The notes under the pieces: generated by a model | Databases searched by the model: none | What the model was told of the DNA's origin: nothing | The model's input: only the letters and a program-made list of their open reading frames with translations | Shown here: one piece after another, positions 23,584 to 31,187 of the stretch | Layout: every line of letters begins with the position of its first letter | Position numbering within the stretch: the first letter of the stretch is position 1 | From: Negativicutes bacterium | Lineage (GTDB): Bacteria; Bacillota_C; Negativicutes; Acidaminococcales; Acidaminococcaceae | NCBI GenBank assembly: GCA_009930275.1 | Contig: RZYP01000016.1 | Location: 1-32,962, forward strand | Direction of reading: 5' to 3' | Length of the DNA: 32,962 nucleotides | Made by a program: the position numbers and the translations under genes

Positions 23584-24012
23584 TTACCTGCGTGTACCCG
23601 TGAGAACAGCCGCCGCTACACCTATCAGCGTGCCGCCAAAATCCAATAACACGTCCGTCACTTGCCCAGAACGGCCAACGCTATATAACTGTATGTTTTC
23701 ATCTATTACTGCCGTAAACAAACCTAAAAACAGAGCATAACCGAGCCATGTACGACGCCGCAAACCGAAAGCGCTGAGAGTTTTAGAGACAAAAAAGGCT
23801 TGCAGAGCAAACTCGGTAACATGGGCGCACTTACGGACTATGTGATCCAGATAATCCGTTGGCACTACAAAACCAAACCAGGAAAGCAGCGATTGCACAT
23901 AGCCAACTATCACCATGCTTTCGCCGGCCGAATTCACAGCATCTTCCAGTGAATTGCCAAAAATAAAGGCTATCAGTATTAGCGCCAGAATTAAATAAAT
24001 ATATTTTTTCAT
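23584..24012 (-). CDS. VanZ-like membrane protein
   Basis: A 142-residue VanZ-family protein with four membrane segments. The first is MKKYIYLILALILIAFIFGN. Family residues include RKCAHVTEFALQAFFVSK (the conserved K/R-x-x-H-x-x-E), VIDENIQLYSVGRSGQVTDVLLDFGGTLIG (split motif DExxQ...R...DvllN/D..G). The family is named after a teicoplanin-resistance gene, but most members have no known function. GGAG precedes the ATG. Confidence 0.85.
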   Translation of the reverse strand: MKKYIYLILALILIAFIFGNSLEDAVNSAGESMVIVGYVQSLLSWFGFVVPTDYLDHIVRKCAHVTEFALQAFFVSKTLSAFGLRRRTWLGYALFLGLFTAVIDENIQLYSVGRSGQVTDVLLDFGGTLIGVAAAVLTGTRR

Positions 24013-24120
24013 ATTTCTACTCCAGAATTCTTCTCCATAGCTGAAATTACCATGTCTAATTATAATATACTCTTCTCAAAAAAGGTAGGAGCCCACGCTC
24101 TAATTTTACGCCAAATAACA

Positions 24121-24147
24121 GATGCCGAGGCTATTTGCCCCGGCATC
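24121..24147 (-). terminator. Hairpin after the peroxiredoxin gene
   Basis: GATGCCGAGGC (24121-24131) pairs with GCCCCGGCATC (24137-24147) around TATTT with one mismatch, nine bases after the peroxiredoxin stop. The following minus-strand sequence (TGTTATTTGG) is only weakly T-rich, so it may be a weak terminator. Confidence 0.6.
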
Positions 24148-24156
24148 TCAAGTTCA

Positions 24157-24615
24157 TTATTTTATTTGAGCCAACACTTCTTCGACCTCCGGTAAAACCG
24201 GAATGTCATATTTCTTGTTCCAGATTACTATGCCGTTTTCGTCAATGAGGATATTAGCCCTTTTTGACGCGCCATAAACATCGCTAAAAATTCCATAAGC
24301 CTTTGCGACCTTGCCCAAAGGATTGAAGTCAGCCAGAATTTTGACTTTTTTAAGCACAAGTACTTTTGCCCAGGCAGATTTAGAAGGTGCCGAGTCAACG
24401 CTCAGACCTAAAACTACTGTATTCTTCTCTGCAAATCTTTCATACTCCCGCTCTAAAGACCGCATTTGGTCGGTGCAGACAGAAGTCCAGGCCAGCGGAT
24501 GCCATGATAACAAAACTTTTTTACCTTTAAAATCACTAAGTGCCACATCTTCACCGTTTTGATCCTTCAATGTGAAATCTGGGGCCTTTTCGCCAATTTG
24601 AATAATATCTTCCAC
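24157..24615 (-). CDS. Peroxiredoxin (AhpC/TSA family), 1-Cys
   Basis: A 152-residue thiol peroxidase. The peroxidatic site is WHPLAWTSVCTDQM, a PxxxTxxC motif with Cys47 as the only cysteine in the protein, so it is a 1-Cys enzyme that needs an external reductant. Other signatures: GEKAPDFTLKDQNGEDV near the start and VVLGLSVDSAPSKSAWAK. The start is set at the GTG at 24615 with AAGGAG 11 bases upstream; the frame is open to a TTG at 24654, which lacks an RBS. It follows the ferredoxin gene by 73 bases. Confidence 0.88.
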   Translation of the reverse strand: MEDIIQIGEKAPDFTLKDQNGEDVALSDFKGKKVLLSWHPLAWTSVCTDQMRSLEREYERFAEKNTVVLGLSVDSAPSKSAWAKVLVLKKVKILADFNPLGKVAKAYGIFSDVYGASKRANILIDENGIVIWNKKYDIPVLPEVEEVLAQIK

Positions 24616-24688
24616 CGTTGTTTCATCTCCTTGATCTATAATGAATTGAGCCAATCAATTTCTTGTTTCAGACGATTGCGGAATATCA

Positions 24689-24913
24689 CTAGTCTACAGT
24701 TATTGCTGACACCGGACAGCCGTCTGCTGCCTGTTTGGCACACGCCTCAAGATTTTCCGCAATTTCGCCTGCGCCTATTTCTCCATCAAGCTGCCAGGCA
24801 AGCACAAGCTGACTCAAGCCGTCATCTGCATTCTGTTCGAAAACATCCGGGCAGGTGCCCCAGCAGAAACCACAGCCTATACAAACATCTCTTTCAATTA
24901 TTACTTTTGCCAT
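24689..24913 (-). CDS. Single-cluster [4Fe-4S] ferredoxin
   Basis: A 74-residue ferredoxin of the Pyrococcus/Thermotoga single-cluster type: CIGCGFCWGTCPDVFEQ near the N-terminus and CAKQAADGCPVSAI at the end. The spacing matches one [4Fe-4S] cluster with two further cysteines that form a disulfide in known structures. ATG at 24913 with GGAGGAG upstream. It starts 15 bases after the porin stop, so it appears cotranscribed with an outer-membrane protein, an odd pairing. Confidence 0.88.
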   Translation of the reverse strand: MAKVIIERDVCIGCGFCWGTCPDVFEQNADDGLSQLVLAWQLDGEIGAGEIAENLEACAKQAADGCPVSAITVD

Positions 24914-24928
24914 ATGCTTCTCCTCCAA

Positions 24929-26143
24929 TCAAAAAGTAAAGGTAACGTCACTCCATAAAGTTTTGTCCTTCCCGGAACCATCTTTGCCGTCAAAATCGAA
25001 ATATTCCACAAGCGCGATAATGTTCTTGGTCAGCGCATAATCGAAGCCAACGCCATAACCATCAAAGCCCCATAAGGAATTATGCACGGCATCAGTAGTA
25101 TGGGAAACATATGTAGAACGATCCTGATCATAATACTTCGCCCAAATACCGTAAGAACCCTTTTTTGCAGGTTCAGCACCTTTATAATTCATACCAAAGA
25201 CGATACCATCATCGTCACCAAGGTTAGCCGCAAAATTGGATTTCTGATATTCGCCGCTAAGAATGACGTCCCCGCCGAGATCAACACTGCCGCCGACAGT
25301 CCAGATTTTGTTGTCAGCGTTGCCGACATAATCAAAAAAATTATAATAAGCCGCATTAAACTTGAAAATCCCGGTTGCATAGTCAAGTGTGGTAATAAAT
25401 GCATCATTGTTCTTGGTGTAAATAGTGTTGCCCATGCCATCAACATAAGAATGGAAATCATTGCCGCCGGTAGGGCGTCCGTAAGCTACGCTTGCCTTCA
25501 GAACTTTGCCAAATTCGAATTGCAAACCATCAATAGTATCATCAAAAACATTGCCCTGCCCGACAAGGTAATTATAGCGACCGCCGGTAATTTTGACATC
25601 GCCGGCCTTGCCTGCCACATAAGCCCGCTGGAATTCTGTTTTATTCTCTTCCGCATTGGTATTCAAACTTTGCGTATTTTCAAGCATCGCAGCATAACGC
25701 CACTTTGGGCTAACTTCACCGCTCAGCCATAACCGCGTACGAAAATCAGCTGTATAACCTTCATCGATTCCGTCAACATCAACATAACGCAGACGAGCCT
25801 CGCCGGTAATCTTTGCATTATCGGCCTTCTTCTCCAATTTCGCCGTACGCACGCCGAGGCTGTCGAGCTCCTCCGCGAACTCCGTCATCAGCCTGTCATC
25901 TGCACTAATACCGCCTTTAGCGTAAGCTTTGGCAACTATTTGCGCCATTTCATAACGAGTCATCAGATTATCGCCTTGGAAAGTGCCATCGGGATAGCCT
26001 TCGATAATCCCTGCCGCGGCCAACTTGGCTACAGAAGCATAGGCCCAGTGACCTGCAGGTAAGGCAATGAAAGGGTTGGCGGCAAAAGCCGCACAAGAAA
26101 CACCTAAAACCATCACCATCGCAAGCAGCAGAGATTTCTTCAT
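24929..26143 (-). CDS. SLH-domain outer-membrane porin
   Basis: A 404-residue protein with a signal peptide (MKKSLLLAMVMVLGVSCAAF, cleavage after AFA), one S-layer homology domain (about residues 27-75, with HWAYASVAKLAAAGIIEGYP and MTRYEMAQIV), a short coiled-coil (about 80-110), and a beta-barrel of alternating residues that ends in phenylalanine (VTFTF). This is the Omp-alpha/Mep45 design of Negativicutes. There the SLH domain binds polyaminated peptidoglycan and the barrel sits in the outer membrane. It is strong evidence that the host is a diderm Firmicute. A TTGTAA-18-TATAAT promoter lies upstream. Confidence 0.94.
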   Translation of the reverse strand: MKKSLLLAMVMVLGVSCAAFAANPFIALPAGHWAYASVAKLAAAGIIEGYPDGTFQGDNLMTRYEMAQIVAKAYAKGGISADDRLMTEFAEELDSLGVRTAKLEKKADNAKITGEARLRYVDVDGIDEGYTADFRTRLWLSGEVSPKWRYAAMLENTQSLNTNAEENKTEFQRAYVAGKAGDVKITGGRYNYLVGQGNVFDDTIDGLQFEFGKVLKASVAYGRPTGGNDFHSYVDGMGNTIYTKNNDAFITTLDYATGIFKFNAAYYNFFDYVGNADNKIWTVGGSVDLGGDVILSGEYQKSNFAANLGDDDGIVFGMNYKGAEPAKKGSYGIWAKYYDQDRSTYVSHTTDAVHNSLWGFDGYGVGFDYALTKNIIALVEYFDFDGKDGSGKDKTLWSDVTFTF

Positions 26144-26168
26144 AACTATCCCCCCTCGGTCCAGCTCT

Positions 26169-26244
26169 ATTCTAAAAATGACACGGCCATCTTTGCCTAC
26201 ATTATAACTTGTATCACTTTATAATTACAACAAATTTTTAGAAT
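26169..26244 (-). promoter_or_regulatory. Porin promoter flanked by an 11-bp inverted repeat
   Basis: On the minus strand TTGTAA (26230-26225) and TATAAT (26206-26201) are 18 bp apart. An exact inverted repeat ATTCTAAAAAT (26169-26179) / ATTTTTAGAAT (26234-26244) encloses both boxes, with 54 bp between the arms. The left arm would lie in the porin mRNA and the right arm upstream of the promoter, so they cannot pair as an RNA hairpin. The role is unknown. Confidence 0.5.
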
Positions 26245-26252
26245 ATTCTGTA

Positions 26253-26287
26253 AGTGGACCAAAGGGGACAGTCCCCACTGGTCCACT
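26253..26287. repeat. REP-like palindrome, copy 1
   Basis: AGTGGACCA (26253-26261) and TGGTCCACT (26279-26287) form the outer arms; GGGGAC-A-GTCCCC (26264-26276) is the inner palindrome. Its GGACCAAAGGGG and ACAGTCCCC core is identical to copies 2 and 3. Confidence 0.8.
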
Positions 26288-26302
26288 TTTTGGGGATCAA
26301 GA

Positions 26303-26333
26303 TGGACCAAAGGGGACAGTCCCCTTTGGTCCA
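26303..26333. repeat. REP-like palindrome, copy 2
   Basis: A perfect palindrome with 15-bp arms around one A: TGGACCAAAGGGGAC (26303-26317) and GTCCCCTTTGGTCCA (26319-26333). It lies 15 bases after copy 1, in the gap between the divergent porin and phospholipase-like genes. Confidence 0.85.
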
Positions 26334-26354
26334 CCCCCCCTTTGGTATAATAAG

Positions 26355-26384
26355 TTGACAACTTCTTGCCAACGAAAGTATTCT
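26355..26384 (+). promoter_or_regulatory. Promoter of the phospholipase-like gene
   Basis: TTGACA (26355-26360) and TATTCT (26379-26384) are 18 bp apart, 42 bases before the ATG at 26426. The rest of the 26144-26425 gap holds the porin promoter and two REP-like palindromes. Confidence 0.65.
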
Positions 26385-26425
26385 TTAATTAAGAAAGCAT
26401 GGGATGTTTGAAGGAGGAAAATTAA

Positions 26426-27271
26426 ATGCCGCAGGCAGCCATTCACTTTCTGGTAATTGAAAAGACTTTAAAAGAAAATCTGCCATCATTGTGGGCGGAA
26501 CACTATCCTTTTGCCGTCCTCGGCTCCTTTGCACCGGACATGTTTTATGCCCAAGATGGAATTATTGGCAAGGATCCGTTTTTTGACAGTCTCGCCGACA
26601 AAATGCACGAAACCGGTGCTTTGGACTGTTACTGCAAACTGCTGAATGCCGTGAAAAAGGAAACGGATATTACTGCACGCCAAAGCCTTGAGGCCTTCTC
26701 CTACGGCTACTGCGCCCATATGCTGACGGATATCGTCTTCCACCCTTTCGTTTACAGAATAACGAGTGACCACTGGCATACTCACCTGCCGAAGGCAAAC
26801 TACTACGCGCATAAGAGTGTGGAGACTTTTCTTGATCACTACTTGTTAGCTTTGGAAACCAGCAGCGACATAAGGAGACTGTCAAACCATTTCACCGGCT
26901 ACTGCAAAAATAACAGTATGCTAAGTGCAAAAATTTATGACGTTCTCAATAAAATAATCAATGATATATATGCACCGCTTTTTGCCCACGACATTGCCGC
27001 TAAACAAGCCTGGCATAAATATTTTGAAGCAATACCGATATGCGTCTCTGCACATCCGATCCAGCAAGCTGTCCAAATCTATTGCAACTCCATTGCCAAG
27101 CTTTATAAACTGGAAGACAAAGTACCGCAAATTTTTGGCATTACCAGGGAAGAATGGACAAATACAGAACACCGGCAGTGGTGGCCGCTGGGCGTTAACG
27201 CCTCGCCCAGTTATTCCGCCCCAGAACTCTTCAAGATGGCGGTCAAGGCAACAAAAAACGCCGCTGAGTAA
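26426..27271 (+). CDS. Zinc-dependent phospholipase C-like protein, ended by an in-frame stop
   Basis: Resembles the Zn-dependent PLC family (Pfam Zn_dep_PLPC). PQAAIHFLVIEKTLKENLPS at the start is followed by FAVLGSFAPDMFYAQD, YGYCAHMLTDIVFHPFVYRI and YYAHKSVETFLDHYLL, which carry the His and Asp residues expected for metal binding. No signal peptide is seen, so it is probably cytoplasmic. AAGGAGG precedes the ATG. The frame stops at TAA (27269-27271) after 281 codons but continues open in the same frame to 27478, so the protein may be truncated. Function beyond family resemblance is unknown. Confidence 0.8.
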   Translation: MPQAAIHFLVIEKTLKENLPSLWAEHYPFAVLGSFAPDMFYAQDGIIGKDPFFDSLADKMHETGALDCYCKLLNAVKKETDITARQSLEAFSYGYCAHMLTDIVFHPFVYRITSDHWHTHLPKANYYAHKSVETFLDHYLLALETSSDIRRLSNHFTGYCKNNSMLSAKIYDVLNKIINDIYAPLFAHDIAAKQAWHKYFEAIPICVSAHPIQQAVQIYCNSIAKLYKLEDKVPQIFGITREEWTNTEHRQWWPLGVNASPSYSAPELFKMAVKATKNAAE

Positions 27272-27478
27272 AGTAAAGCCTTTCTCAACAGCGATGAGCC
27301 GGATGCAAGGAGTTTCTTTAACCTGCATAGAATGTTGTATCTTAACGAAGACTATAATCTCGATACCGGCTTGCCAAGCGCGGAAAATGAAGCTTCCGAA
27401 AATCTATCGCCAGACCCCGCAGTTCGTTTTGCCCACGGCGTCGAAAAATTGATTGCCAATTATAAACTCCTTCAGTAA
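27272..27478 (+). pseudogene. In-frame C-terminal continuation of the phospholipase-like gene
   Basis: After the TAA at 27269-27271 the same frame reads on for 68 codons (SKAFLNSDEPDARSFFNLHR ... VEKLIANYKLLQ) to a TAA at 27476. Third-position and codon use look like the coding sequence before it. The alpha/beta hydrolase RBS follows directly. The simplest explanation is one nonsense change in a gene of about 350 codons. Sequencing error or read-through are alternatives. Confidence 0.6.
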
Positions 27479-27494
27479 AGAGAGGTGGGTTAAG

Positions 27495-28244
27495 ATGCCA
27501 TATTTTTACAGCAACACTCATAAAATACATTACAAGGAAAAAGGTTCCGGCGACCTACTTCTCATTCTTCCAGGCAACACCGCCTCGTCAGCTAACCATA
27601 TCAGTGACCTCGACTTCTTCGGCCAATACTTCCACGCCGTCGCCATGGACTATTGGGGCACCGGCAAATCAGACAGGCTTGCCAAATGGAGTCGTCAATG
27701 GTGGTCGGACGCAGCTGAAGACGCCGCCAATTTAATCAAGCGTTTGGGTTACGAGTCTGCCCGCATCATCGGCTGCAGCGGTGGCGCAGCCATAGCGATA
27801 CTTCTGGCCACACAGTTCCCGGAGAAGGTGCTTTCCATCATCGCCGACAGCGAAATAACGGACTACGAATACGACGACATGCTAAAGCTGTCAGTCGAAA
27901 CACGGAACATCCCTGACAGAGCGCAGCTCAGCTTCTGGAAAAAGGCGCACGGCGACGACTGGTACGAAGTCATCCAGAAGGACAATGACATAATGCTCGA
28001 TATAGCGATCAACGGTCATGTGTTCAAAGATAAGCTGGAAGAAATCAGCTGCCCTATTCTTTTCTGCGGCAGTCTGAAGGAAGAAGAATACGTGCCCTAT
28101 TTCGGTGAAAGCATGCTCGACATGCTGCGACAGGTTGAACAAGCCGAATTGTATCTCATCAACGACGGAGACCATCCCCTGATGTGGACCTGCCCCGAAA
28201 GATTCCGAGGCATAGCGCTAGCATTTTTCCAGCCGGATTACTAG
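27495..28244 (+). CDS. Alpha/beta-fold hydrolase
   Basis: A 249-residue hydrolase. The first strand region is HKIHYKEKGSGDLLLILPGN, the oxyanion part PGNTASS, the nucleophile elbow GCSGGAA (about residues 97-103, GxSxG), the acid region around FCGSLKEEEYVPYFGESM, and the catalytic His in LINDGDHPLMW. The chosen ATG at 27495 has GAGGTGGG upstream. It follows the phospholipase-like frame by 16 bases, so the two are one operon. Substrate unknown. Confidence 0.87.
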   Translation: MPYFYSNTHKIHYKEKGSGDLLLILPGNTASSANHISDLDFFGQYFHAVAMDYWGTGKSDRLAKWSRQWWSDAAEDAANLIKRLGYESARIIGCSGGAAIAILLATQFPEKVLSIIADSEITDYEYDDMLKLSVETRNIPDRAQLSFWKKAHGDDWYEVIQKDNDIMLDIAINGHVFKDKLEEISCPILFCGSLKEEEYVPYFGESMLDMLRQVEQAELYLINDGDHPLMWTCPERFRGIALAFFQPDY

Positions 28245-28245
28245 C

Positions 28246-28277
28246 ATTGTCCATTGGGGACGGTTCTTTTTGGACAT
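28246..28277. repeat. REP-like element, second type (a)
   Basis: TGTCCA (28248-28253) and TGGACA (28271-28276) enclose TTGGGGACGGTTCTTTT. GGGACGGTTCTT is shared with the element at 30481 and resembles the GGGGACAGT half of copies 1-3. It sits between convergent genes. Confidence 0.6.
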
Positions 28278-28325
28278 TTTCAATCATCTCGGGTAATTCA
28301 GTCGAGGCATAAGATTTTATTCAAT

Positions 28326-28754
28326 TTATTGCTTGAAGTGCAGCTCTGCCTTGCCCGCGTCATTGTAAGCCCTAAACACAAAATTATCGACAACCAGCTT
28401 ATAAATTGTCATATTAGCATCCCCTGCATCACCGAAAAAATCCTTAATTCCCGGCAACTTGGCAATAATTTGTCCGCGGACTTTTTCCGTGTCTTCCGCA
28501 GCTAAGTCTTTTCCCGGGATCAGCTTTCCCTGCAGCCGTAGAAGATCGTTATTATCACTGAGGGTGCATATCTCAACTTTATTGTTAATTTCTATTTCCC
28601 GCGTCTTTTCCGTGTCCTTATGGCTGATAAGCCAAATATTGCCCTCATCGTCAACAAAGGGCCGCATCGGCCTCACTCTCGGTATGTTATCACATGTTGT
28701 ACCCATATAAAAAACTTTTTCCCTCAAGATTGTCAAAATTCTCTCGTCAAACAT
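28326..28754 (-). CDS. Pyridoxamine 5'-phosphate oxidase-like flavin protein
   Basis: A 142-residue split-barrel FMN-binding protein of the PPOX group. Typical features: VFYMGTTCDNIPRVRPMRPF, DDEGNIWLISHKDTEKTREI and NNKVEICTLSD. Such short proteins are often general-stress or flavin-reductase-like proteins, not true PdxH. AGGAGG precedes the ATG. It is 49 bases after the metallophosphoesterase stop and probably the last gene of that transcript. No clear terminator follows. Confidence 0.82.
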   Translation of the reverse strand: MFDERILTILREKVFYMGTTCDNIPRVRPMRPFVDDEGNIWLISHKDTEKTREIEINNKVEICTLSDNNDLLRLQGKLIPGKDLAAEDTEKVRGQIIAKLPGIKDFFGDAGDANMTIYKLVVDNFVFRAYNDAGKAELHFKQ

Positions 28755-28803
28755 CCAAAACCCCTCCTTTTAAATGCCCTTAGTTGTCCACCGGATAAAC
28801 TCT

Positions 28804-29781
28804 CTAGCCCGCCTTCGCAATCCGAACCGTCCGTTCAAGTCCGTTCATCCAGGTCTCGTCTTTATGATTAAATGTTTTTATGACGATTTTATCCGGATAC
28901 AAAAACAGCGAATTTGTCCAGATGACCTCACGATTCATATCTGAATTATGTATGTTTAACACCCGTCCATCATAATAATTAATGTCAGAGGCATATTCCG
29001 GATTGTTAGCCGATGTATGCGTATGGCCGGAAACCCACAGAACAATCTGTGGGTTTTCTTTTATTATCTCATCAATTTTGTTGACTGGCTGAGCAATAAA
29101 ATTAGGTGTGTTCGCATTCTTATTGTAGTGACTCAAAGTGTTGGCCAGCGGCGCATGAAAAAAGATAATTGCAGCAAGAGAAGAATTGTTTCTCAAAGTT
29201 TCACGCAACCACGCTAACTGCTTTTCCGAAATCTGCGTTATATGTTTCGAATCCAGCGAATCTGCCGATAAAAACACAAGCAAATAATTGCCGGTTTTTT
29301 TCGCGTAAAACAGTTCGCTCAAACCAAATGTTTCCTTAAACCTCTGTAATTTTGCCGCTCGCGAAGCAGCATCACCTTTAGCATAGCGTCCGTCAGGTCC
29401 AGGCGCATCCTGGTAAATATAGTCATGATTGCCGACAATAAGCGAAACAGGTTTTTTGAACCTGACAAAATACTGTGCGGCATAAGCGTATTCCTCAGGT
29501 GTACCTGTATCGCCTACGATGTCCCCCAGTACCGCAATCTCGCCCACGTCCTGCCAATTGTTGACATCGTCCACTACTTTATTTTTGGCCGCAATGATTC
29601 GCTCTTGCTTGGTCTTATCTCCCATTTCAAACTTCTTAGTTGGAAGATGCGTGTCCGACAACAAAACAATCTGATAATAATCCGACTGCGGTTTTGGATT
29701 GCAGGCCGAAAAACTTAAAGTTGCTAAAACAATAATAACAGCTAAAACAATCCCGATTATCCTGGCAGAAAACTTCGTCAT
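28804..29781 (-). CDS. Calcineurin-like metallophosphoesterase lipoprotein
   Basis: A 325-residue exported phosphoesterase. The N-terminus is a lipoprotein signal with lipobox FSAC (Cys27). Metal-site motifs of the family are all present: LLSDTHLP, VLGDIVGDTG, IVGNHDYI, FFHAPLAN and VSGHTHTSA. AGAGGA precedes the ATG. It lies between carbonic anhydrase and the PPOX-type gene with short gaps. The substrate, possibly a cyclic nucleotide or phosphodiester in the periplasm, is unknown. Confidence 0.9.
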   Translation of the reverse strand: MTKFSARIIGIVLAVIIVLATLSFSACNPKPQSDYYQIVLLSDTHLPTKKFEMGDKTKQERIIAAKNKVVDDVNNWQDVGEIAVLGDIVGDTGTPEEYAYAAQYFVRFKKPVSLIVGNHDYIYQDAPGPDGRYAKGDAASRAAKLQRFKETFGLSELFYAKKTGNYLLVFLSADSLDSKHITQISEKQLAWLRETLRNNSSLAAIIFFHAPLANTLSHYNKNANTPNFIAQPVNKIDEIIKENPQIVLWVSGHTHTSANNPEYASDINYYDGRVLNIHNSDMNREVIWTNSLFLYPDKIVIKTFNHKDETWMNGLERTVRIAKAG

Positions 29782-29820
29782 GCTCTGATTCCTCTATTTT
29801 TATTTTGATTTATTGCTTTT

Positions 29821-30456
29821 TCAGCCATTGGCCAAAATGAAACCGGCCTCCCTGCTCTCGTACATAAATATTTCCCCGGTTTCAATGATGTAATACCAGC
29901 CGCTCAAGGTTAACTGACCAGCCTCCACCCTTTCCTTGATGTAAGGATAGGTCAACAGGTGCTTTAATTGTTCAACAATATTTTCCTGTTCCATCATCCA
30001 CTCCATCGCTTCCGGATCGTTCTCGCCCATATTTCTTAAAACATGATCCCTGACCGGGTGGGCAAGTTCAAGCCATTTTTTGGTATGTGGTACCGTTTCC
30101 AGATATTCAGGCGGCTTCAAACAAGCGTTGCAGCCACCGCAATTGGAATGCCCGCAAACGATTATGTGTTCTACCTCCAGAAAAACTACCGCATATTCAA
30201 TCGCTGCAGTCGTCGCGACAAATTCACTCGTTTCCCTGTACGGCGGCACGAGGTTAGCGATATTGCGAATGGTAAAAAGTTCGCCCGGCAAAGTATTCGT
30301 TATCATATTGGGATCCAAGCGCGAATCAGAACAAGTGATAAAGAGCGTATGAGGCTTTTGCTCCGTACCCAGATTTTTAAAAAGTTCCCGGTGTTCCTCG
30401 AAATCCTCTTTTCTGAATTGCACAATCCCATCCATTAGTTTTTGCATTACTTCCAT
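29821..30456 (-). CDS. Beta-class carbonic anhydrase
   Basis: A 212-residue enzyme that interconverts CO2 and bicarbonate. The zinc site is complete: Cys42 and Asp44 in LFITCSDSRLDP, His103 and Cys106 in IIVCGHSNCGGC. ELFTIRNIANLVPPY and TTAAIEYAVVFLEVEHI fit the family. The ATG at 30456 is chosen because GAGAGGG lies nine bases upstream; the frame is open to 30480. It could supply bicarbonate to carboxylases, as is common in succinate-forming anaerobes, but that is inference. Confidence 0.93.
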   Translation of the reverse strand: MEVMQKLMDGIVQFRKEDFEEHRELFKNLGTEQKPHTLFITCSDSRLDPNMITNTLPGELFTIRNIANLVPPYRETSEFVATTAAIEYAVVFLEVEHIIVCGHSNCGGCNACLKPPEYLETVPHTKKWLELAHPVRDHVLRNMGENDPEAMEWMMEQENIVEQLKHLLTYPYIKERVEAGQLTLSGWYYIIETGEIFMYESREAGFILANG

Positions 30457-30480
30457 GTTTTTACGCCCTCTCGAAAACAA

Positions 30481-30507
30481 GCCAACGGGACGGTTCTTCT
30501 TGGCCGT
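30481..30507. repeat. REP-like element, second type (b)
   Basis: GCCAA (30481-30485) and TTGGC (30500-30504) enclose CGGGACGGTTCTTC. The GGGACGGTTCTT block is identical to that at 28257-28268. It lies in the 5' leader of the carbonic anhydrase mRNA. Confidence 0.55.
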
Positions 30508-30529
30508 TTTTAATAATTATTATAAAAAT

Positions 30530-30535
30530 ATTATA
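30530..30535 (-). promoter_or_regulatory. Carbonic anhydrase operon promoter (extended -10)
   Basis: On the minus strand TGTTATAAT is an extended -10 box (TATAAT at 30535-30530). The rest of the gap up to 30718 shows a hairpin CCGATGC (30630-30636) / GCATCGG (30649-30655) before the VOC gene and nothing else I recognise. Confidence 0.5.
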
Positions 30536-30718
30536 ACACCTTAAGCCGCTAAACACTTTGAAAAATCATATGCAACAAAAGGGTTTTATTATCTAAAAGG
30601 CGAATTATATGTTAGAATGAAGTTGAAAACCGATGCCGCAAATTATTCGCATCGGCCAGCTAAAAAGTTTTTAACGGTGCAGCAGTAAACACCGGCAGCG
30701 TAGAGGAGGTCGAGGTAA

Positions 30719-31090
30719 ATGGAAAGCGCTATCGTCATTTGGTTTGAAATCCCGGTAAACGATTTGGAAAGAGCCAGAGAATTTTATGAGTCGGTTTTCC
30801 CTGTAAAATTAGTACCGCAGGGCAAAAAAACCACGAAAAGATACCTGTTCCCCATGCAGCCTGACAGCTACGGAGCGGCCGGCACCATCGTCAAAGGTGA
30901 TAACTACGTCCCGTCTCCCAATGGGACGCTGGTTTACTTCTGTGTAGAAGATATAGATGCAACGCTGACCAAAGTCCTTGCCCATGGCGGCAAAATACTG
31001 GAGCCGAAAACTTCGATTCATGAATATGGATTTACAGCCAAATTCCAAGACTGCGAAGGCAATAACATCGGTATCCACTCCATGACCTGA
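30719..31090 (+). CDS. VOC (glyoxalase/bleomycin-resistance) family protein
   Basis: A 123-residue vicinal-oxygen-chelate protein: VIWFEIPVNDLERAREFYES at the N-terminus, the strand VYFCVEDIDATLTKVLAHGG, and GFTAKFQDCEGNNIGIHSM at the end. AGGAGG lies 12 bases before the ATG. It stands alone between convergent and divergent genes. The family includes many enzymes and resistance proteins, so no substrate can be named. Confidence 0.85.
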   Translation: MESAIVIWFEIPVNDLERAREFYESVFPVKLVPQGKKTTKRYLFPMQPDSYGAAGTIVKGDNYVPSPNGTLVYFCVEDIDATLTKVLAHGGKILEPKTSIHEYGFTAKFQDCEGNNIGIHSMT

Positions 31091-31098
31091 AAAACCTA

Positions 31099-31143
31099 AA
31101 AGAGGAGGACCAAAGGGGACAGTCCCCTTTGGTCCTCCTCTTT
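31099..31143. repeat. REP-like palindrome, copy 3
   Basis: Perfect 22-bp arms around one A (31121): AAAGAGGAGGACC at the left end, GGTCCTCCTCTTT at the right. The core GGACCAAAGGGG plus ACAGTCCCC is identical to copies 1 and 2, but the outer arms differ and still pair. It begins nine bases after the VOC gene stop. Confidence 0.85.
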
Positions 31144-31145
31144 GT

Positions 31146-31187
31146 GTCCAAAGTGTCCAAAAAAGACCTCCCCCTTTGGACTTTTTT
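31146..31187 (+). terminator. Terminator of the VOC gene
   Basis: GTCCAAAG (31146-31153) pairs with CTTTGGAC (31174-31181), followed by six T (31182-31187). A second GTCCAAA (31155-31161) could pair instead with a shorter loop. It lies next to REP-like copy 3 and the T-tract reaches the end of the YbjN-like gene. Confidence 0.7.

Noticed and set aside
26961..27452. 163-codon plus-strand frame overlapping the end of the phospholipase-like gene
   Set aside because: It is in another frame; the phospholipase frame itself continues with better coding character to 27478.
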